A DNA stretch of 33,854 bases from a virus. The stretch is from the IMG/VR virus record IMGVR_UViG_3300048925_000246, positions 1-33,854 of that record. One strand, 5' to 3'. This document shows, one piece after another, positions 30,738-33,854 of the stretch. Below the pieces are notes generated by a model. The model did no database searches and had not been told where the DNA came from. It was given only the letters and a program-made list of their open reading frames with translations. The translations under genes were made by a program, and so were the position numbers. Position 1 is the first letter of the stretch, and each line of letters starts with the position of its first letter.

Positions 30738-31190
30738 ATCGCACGGAACCCGGGAAAAATGGAACAAACATCATACCCGTTCGTGTTCTTCGATTACTGC
30801 TGAAGGATATAAATTACTTTTCAAAGAACCACCTTTATAGCTAAGGGCGTAGGCATCTTGTTGTTCGTAATTCATCAAAAGTTGGTTGGGGTATTGGTGT
30901 CTGTGTAAACATGGTAAGGAGGTGGGAGGGGAGTAAGTCGCTAACTCCTCCCTAGATGCAAATGTTTAGGTCAATATTTGTTGGGTTTGAAACGCTAACT
31001 CAAACGAGCAATTGATTTTATTCTTTCCTAATGTAATTGACTAAAATGTTTGTTATTGAATTCATTCAGTACTTCATGCTTACATCCCGGCGCAGTGGCC
31101 AAAATCGAAAGCGTTCCAAGGGTGGGGGGGCTTGATGTGAACTGTGCCGACGTGATAACAAGAATCTACACACACAGCAAGGAATGGATT
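30738..31190. other. AT-rich gene-free stretch of the accessory region
   Basis: No supported gene is seen in these 453 bases on either strand. The stretch contains an imperfect hairpin (GGGAGGGGAGT with ACTCCTCCC, 30924-30952) without a T run, and a TTGACT (31037-31042) that could be a -35, though a good -10 at the right distance is missing. The composition contrasts with the GC-rich late genes, suggesting separate acquisition or remnants of a lost gene. Confidence 0.6.
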
Positions 31191-31541
31191 ATGTCTGTAA
31201 TTTTTTACTCTGCTAGCCCTAAGGATCTTCTCGCAAACTTTGACGCTAAGATCGCTCAAACAGAGCCTAAGGGAAAAATCACAACGTGGAAAAAAACAAC
31301 AACGGGGCACTACACCCATAAGGCCGCCGAATGGACCCATAAGGCATTTTTTTTACCTAAAATTGAGGCGGGCAAGCTTGTATTTAACTTAATCCGTCCC
31401 GCAGATGAGAACGTATCTGTAACGGTCTACGGATACTATCATGGACATCTGACGGAAACGTTTCTGAATCACTTTGATAAAATGTTCACCGTAGCGCAAT
31501 GCTCAGCACATGGAACTGCAGGTGATAATCTAAACGCATGA
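31191..31541 (+). CDS. Unrecognised accessory protein (116 aa)
   Basis: AAGGA about 8 nt upstream supports the ATG at 31191. The protein begins MSVIFYSASPKDLLANFDAK and has a Lys/Thr-rich stretch (EPKGKITTWKKTTTGHYTHK), a HKAFFLPKIEAGKLVFNLIRP beta-like region and a C-terminal HGHLTETFLNHFDKMF. Histidines are frequent (about seven), with no recognised catalytic or metal motif. No signal peptide is present. A good terminator follows, so it forms a single-gene unit. No function can be given; accessory phage genes at this place often act in the lysogen. Confidence 0.75.
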   Translation: MSVIFYSASPKDLLANFDAKIAQTEPKGKITTWKKTTTGHYTHKAAEWTHKAFFLPKIEAGKLVFNLIRPADENVSVTVYGYYHGHLTETFLNHFDKMFTVAQCSAHGTAGDNLNA

Positions 31542-31552
31542 GAAATCAGGGC

Positions 31553-31576
31553 ACGGAGTGTTTTGGCACTCCGTTT
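31553..31576 (+). terminator. Terminator after the 116-residue accessory gene
   Basis: ACGGAGTG, loop TTTTGG, CACTCCGT, then TT. The stem is 8 bp and perfect, but the T run is short. It lies 11 bp behind the stop codon. Confidence 0.65.
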
Positions 31577-31647
31577 CCCCTCATGCTTCAAGCCTAGCGT
31601 GCGAGGAGCGATCGCCATGTAGGTACGACAGGGCCGTATTCGCAGAC

Positions 31648-32067
31648 TTACTCTGTACGAGAGTACCTGGTTAGATCATGGTGCTCACCTTTAGTCTGCG
31701 TGTATGTTTCACCTAGACATGATATGCGGCTTAGGGATGGGTTCGTAAGCCTTGAGCTGATATTGAAGCAGGGATATTGACCACGAATGTCTGGGTGTAG
31801 GAACGCCGCTACTACCACGTCGGAGCTGGATACATACCTGCCAGCCCAGCGCTGGATTAGATGCTTTATGTCGTAACGTTTTTTTTGCAAGCCTTTGGTT
31901 TTTGTCTGTGCATCAAGCCATTCATAGGCAAAGCGTATGCAGTCGCGATGTTCAGGCACGTTACTTTCGCCCGGAGTCTTTGGAGCGGCCTTAATTGCGA
32001 AATCAATCTGCTGATCGGTAAGTATATGCGTCTCTCCATGCAAGGCGTTGGACCAGAAAGCTATCAT
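31648..32067 (-). CDS. Unrecognised accessory protein, leftward (about 139 aa)
   Basis: I favour the ATG at 32067 (MIAFWSNALHGETHILTDQQ); a GTG three codons upstream is possible, and neither has a clear ribosome-binding site. The sequence reads like a real, mostly helical soluble protein: TDQQIDFAIKAAPKTPGES, CIRFAYEWLDAQTK, YDIKHLIQRWAGRYVSSSDVV and AAFLHPDIRGQYPCFN. I do not recognise a family. It is transcribed opposite to the adjoining gene to its right, with about 127 bp between the starts, so expression is probably independent of the late operon. A chance frame cannot be fully ruled out, but the amino acid composition argues against it. Confidence 0.65.
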   Translation of the reverse strand: MIAFWSNALHGETHILTDQQIDFAIKAAPKTPGESNVPEHRDCIRFAYEWLDAQTKTKGLQKKRYDIKHLIQRWAGRYVSSSDVVVAAFLHPDIRGQYPCFNISSRLTNPSLSRISCLGETYTQTKGEHHDLTRYSRTE

Positions 32068-32194
32068 GCCATACACGCGTCAAAGCTGAAATATCAGCGA
32101 GCGTGGCTAGGTTGTGAAAAAAAAATGGGCGATGTGCCATCGGATCGAATATCTTGAGCATTCCGATAAGCACGTTTACGATAAGGAAGCTGCA

Positions 32195-32551
32195 ATGAAA
32201 TTAAGAATTGATTTTGTTCACGGTCACGGAGATGCTAACGAAGAGCGGGTTGTATTAACTGTTCTTGATGATTGCAATTTGAATCGCTATATGATTTGTG
32301 ATGCAACATATAACGGCGATGGAACAATTTCAAATAAGAATCGACATTCCAAGTGGTTTGACGGCAAGGATGTTAAGAAAGGCGCACGGATTTCCCTTCA
32401 TACCCGAGTTGGGAGCGATCACGATATAGAGCACAAGGGCGTGATGTGGCATCATATTTTTTGGGACTTTAAAAGCCCTATTTGGAACGACACCGGTGAT
32501 GCTGCTGTTTTGATAGAACTTTCCAATTGGGAAACGACTAAAGCCCGTTAA
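32195..32551 (+). CDS. Unrecognised accessory protein (118 aa)
   Basis: AAGGAAG 6 nt upstream decides the ATG at 32195 over an earlier in-frame start. The protein starts MKLRIDFVHGHGDANEERVV and appears beta-rich with VLTVLDDCNLNRYMI, KWFDGKDVKKGARISLHTR, HKGVMWHHIFWDFKSP and a final AVLIELSNWE. It is rich in His and Trp, carries Asp/His clusters that could bind metal or sugar, and lacks a signal peptide. No family is recognised. A terminator-like hairpin overlaps the stop codon, so it is probably a single-gene unit like its neighbours. Confidence 0.72.
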   Translation: MKLRIDFVHGHGDANEERVVLTVLDDCNLNRYMICDATYNGDGTISNKNRHSKWFDGKDVKKGARISLHTRVGSDHDIEHKGVMWHHIFWDFKSPIWNDTGDAAVLIELSNWETTKAR

Positions 32552-32567
32552 AATTCATACGGGTTTT
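32544..32567 (+). terminator. Possible terminator overlapping the 118-residue gene's stop
   Basis: CCCGT, a 10-nt loop containing the TAA, ACGGG, then four T. The 5-bp stem and short T run make it weak. Confidence 0.4.
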
Positions 32568-32861
32568 GTACAGAAACAGACAGAGTGTTTAGGGGCTAAG
32601 GGAGTAGGTCCGAGTTCGGAGTGGCTTGTTTTAGTAGGTTCAGCAGCATAGCAGCCAGATCCGCGAGCGAGTTCGATTTAGGTCGGCAGGGCGCGGGGAG
32701 AGCGTTATGCCGTTTTAAAGTTTCCCCGCTGGGACCAGTTTTGGGACCAGCGGTGGCTTTTCGGTGTGTTATCGCTGATTGCTGATAACAAGTTCACGCC
32801 GCAAACACTAATAAGCAGCAATCACATGAATGCCTTTCATGCCGAGTGGTAATGTCTTCTT
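32552..32861. other. Gene-free stretch with repeats; possible integrase arm or regulatory sites
   Basis: No gene is supported here. Visible structure: GGGACCAG twice with 12-bp spacing (32731-32738, 32743-32750); TGTTATC/GATAACA, a 7-bp inverted repeat (32767-32773, 32784-32790); and TGATTGCTG/CAGCAATCA, a 9-bp perfect inverted repeat (32776-32784, 32816-32824). Such clusters could be recombinase arm-type sites, but the distance to the tmRNA (about 1 kb) is large for that. Confidence 0.45.
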
Positions 32862-33683
32862 TTATTTAAGGATGTTCAGCAGCATCGCGCCTACGGGGGC
32901 CAAGGCTATGGCAGCAGTTTGGTATCCTGAAGTTAAGTCGTTCACCTTGCCTAGGACATCAAAAAAACTTATTACAAAAGGATTTTTATTAGTAAGTTCA
33001 GCCTTGATAGCCAACTGGTTTCGCAGTACGCAGCCTGCAGCTTGCTCAAGCGCTGCTTCCAAGCCGACAGGTCCAGATATTCTGTAATCGAAAAGCGCAG
33101 ATCTAAGCGACTGCAGCTGCCTGACAAATAGCCTTTTGAGCTCATCCGTAAGGTCCGAGGCCAGGCAGGACTCAATGAGCTCATCAATTTTTGCCAATAC
33201 GGAAACAACTTTATCTTGGGTCTCAGGGGTGGGCTTCAAAAAATGAGCATCTAGCATATGCTCTATAAATATGAGAGAGGTCATGGTCTGATCATCTACC
33301 ATTGCCCTAACTGAGTTCCATTGGGTATGCATTGCCATTACTGAAAGAAGTTCGTCGATCTGATCGAATGGCTTGAAGAAAAACGCGGGACTGTCTTTGG
33401 TATATGCAAGCGTAGCTTCCCTAGCCTCCGAATTGAGCCTGAACATCATGCTGATGCCACCGAAAATAGCCTGGGTATCGTTGACTGAGCACTCAAATAC
33501 GTTGGCCCAGAGGTGCATGATCTGGGTATCGGGACGTGCGTTATCCTTAAATTTGTTCAAAGCATCGCGCAATCGACCGACTGGATTATTTTTTATTTCC
33601 AAACCTATTATCCCCCAATTCCGATAGCGTCGGAAGCTGTCATTAAGCTGGCATAAGTGAGCCAACCCCCCCCATTCAGGCAC
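32862..33683 (-). CDS. Unrecognised helical accessory protein next to the ssrA junction (273 aa)
   Basis: The longest reading starts at a GTG one base beyond the ssrA terminator, without a ribosome-binding site. A TTG at 33602 with GGGGGA upstream is an alternative start (about 246 residues). The protein is largely helical: NPVGRLRDALNKFKDNARPD, FFFKPFDQIDELLSVMAMH, DELIESCLASDLTDELKRL, DYRISGPVGLEAALEQAAG, and ends in a hydrophobic stretch (TAAIALAPVGAMLLNI) that may be a membrane anchor. No family is recognised. Cargo genes between phage late genes and an integration site often serve host defence or fitness; for this gene that is only inference. Confidence 0.72.
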   Translation of the reverse strand: MPEWGGLAHLCQLNDSFRRYRNWGIIGLEIKNNPVGRLRDALNKFKDNARPDTQIMHLWANVFECSVNDTQAIFGGISMMFRLNSEAREATLAYTKDSPAFFFKPFDQIDELLSVMAMHTQWNSVRAMVDDQTMTSLIFIEHMLDAHFLKPTPETQDKVVSVLAKIDELIESCLASDLTDELKRLFVRQLQSLRSALFDYRISGPVGLEAALEQAAGCVLRNQLAIKAELTNKNPFVISFFDVLGKVNDLTSGYQTAAIALAPVGAMLLNILK

Positions 33684-33716
33684 AAAAAAGGCACTAGCGG
33701 TAAACGCTAAGTGCCT
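33684..33716 (-). terminator. Intrinsic terminator of tmRNA
   Basis: On the minus strand AGGCACTTAGCG, loop TTTAC, CGCTAGTGCCT with one bulged base, then a run of T. It begins 17 nt after the tmRNA 3' end. If the phage inserted at the tmRNA end, this terminator is phage-supplied or was restored with the junction. Confidence 0.8.
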
Positions 33717-33733
33717 GATTTGTATGGATCATT

Positions 33734-33770
33734 TGGTGGAGCCGGGGGGATTTGAACCCCCGTCCGCCAG
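33734..33770. other. Probable attachment site region (attR/attL core in tmRNA 3' end)
   Basis: Phage-type genes lie downstream of the tmRNA 3' end and the 3' end is complete, as expected where an integrating phage supplies a copy of the tRNA-like part. No second copy of this segment is visible in the window; it should be at the other prophage end, left of position 1. The exact core length is unknown. Confidence 0.5.
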
Positions 33771-33854
33771 TACTCCGCTGTCGGTACTACATGCGTAGCC
33801 GTTTCTATTAAGTTAACCCTCAGCGACCCGAAGGGCAGGGTGCTTTGGGCGAGT
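33734..33854 (-). ncRNA. ssrA: tmRNA, 3' portion (runs off right edge)
   Basis: The minus strand ends in GGGGGTTCAAATCCCCCC, then GGCTCCACCA, the T-arm and acceptor stem with encoded CCA of tmRNA. Further upstream comes the Pseudomonas-type run AACTTAATAGAAACGGCTACGC preceded by a pseudoknot-like CCTGCCCTTCGGGTCGCTGAGG segment. The tag-peptide frame and 5' half lie beyond the window. tmRNA rescues stalled ribosomes. It is a frequent integration target, and here its 3' end appears intact, as needed for function after integration. Confidence 0.93.

Larger units (their letters stand above)
1..33733. mobile_element. Temperate phage (prophage), left end not in window
   Basis: Every recognisable gene up to the tmRNA is a phage gene in classical lambdoid order: leftward early operon, repressor/Cro switch, replication, Q-like gene, late head, tail, lysis, accessory genes. 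The head proteins are HK97-like and the tail is contractile and Mu-like. The right boundary is inferred from the tmRNA 3' end, a common tyrosine-recombinase attachment target. No integrase is visible, so the left end with int and the other att copy should lie left of position 1. All essential morphogenesis genes look intact, so the element may be functional. The exact right boundary is inferred, not proven. Confidence 0.9.

Noticed and set aside
30924-30952. Hairpin in the AT-rich gap as terminator of the secreted-protein gene
   Set aside because: The stem is imperfect, lies 190 bp downstream and is not followed by a T run.
1-33733. CRISPR arrays, insertion sequences or transposase genes
   Set aside because: No regularly spaced repeats and no transposase-like protein were seen. 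Mu-like tail genes are not accompanied by Mu transposition genes in this window.

Overview
The window is most of a temperate tailed-phage genome (a prophage) of Pseudomonas type, reaching its right host junction at the 3' end of tmRNA (ssrA, minus strand, running off the right edge). The host call rests on the Pseudomonas-like tmRNA 3' end, the GC-rich backbone and the protein families. The left end, where an integrase would be expected, lies outside the window, and no integrase is visible inside it.

Layout. Positions 1-1342 hold a leftward early operon of small genes, including a KilAC-type antirepressor-like protein. Positions 1423-2548 are the lysogeny switch: a leftward CI-like S24 repressor and a rightward Cro-like HTH protein. 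Two matched operator pairs flank the repressor gene. Positions 2549-2880 contain no convincing gene but a dense set of hairpins, bounded by a minus-strand promoter candidate and a good minus-strand terminator; this may be an antisense RNA. Positions 2881-6176 carry the rightward early operon: CII-family regulator, DksA/TraR zinc finger, Toprim/VirE primase-helicase and an antitermination Q-like protein. Positions 6177-6654 are regulatory, with a 16-bp inverted repeat over 133 bp (origin candidate) and a promoter followed about 40 bp later by an intrinsic terminator (pR'/tR'-like).

Positions 6655-16053 are the late head module: holin, HNH endonuclease, P27-type small and large terminase, small membrane protein, HK97 portal, S49 protease, capsid and head-tail connectors. 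Positions 16065-25461 are a Mu-like contractile tail: DUF2635, sheath, tube, frameshifted tail chaperones, tape measure and homologues of Mu gp43-gp48. Positions 25466-28884 are host-recognition proteins, one with an SGNH hydrolase domain. Positions 28952-30308 are the distal lysis genes: GH19-like endolysin, DUF6527 protein, and Rz with nested Rz1. A lambdoid early region, HK97-like head and Mu-like tail together resemble the architecture known from phage SfV.

Positions 30309-33733 are an AT-richer accessory region with five unrecognised genes, several with their own promoter- or terminator-like signals, ending with a gene directly behind the ssrA terminator. Together with the possible antisense RNA, this is the least explained part of the window.
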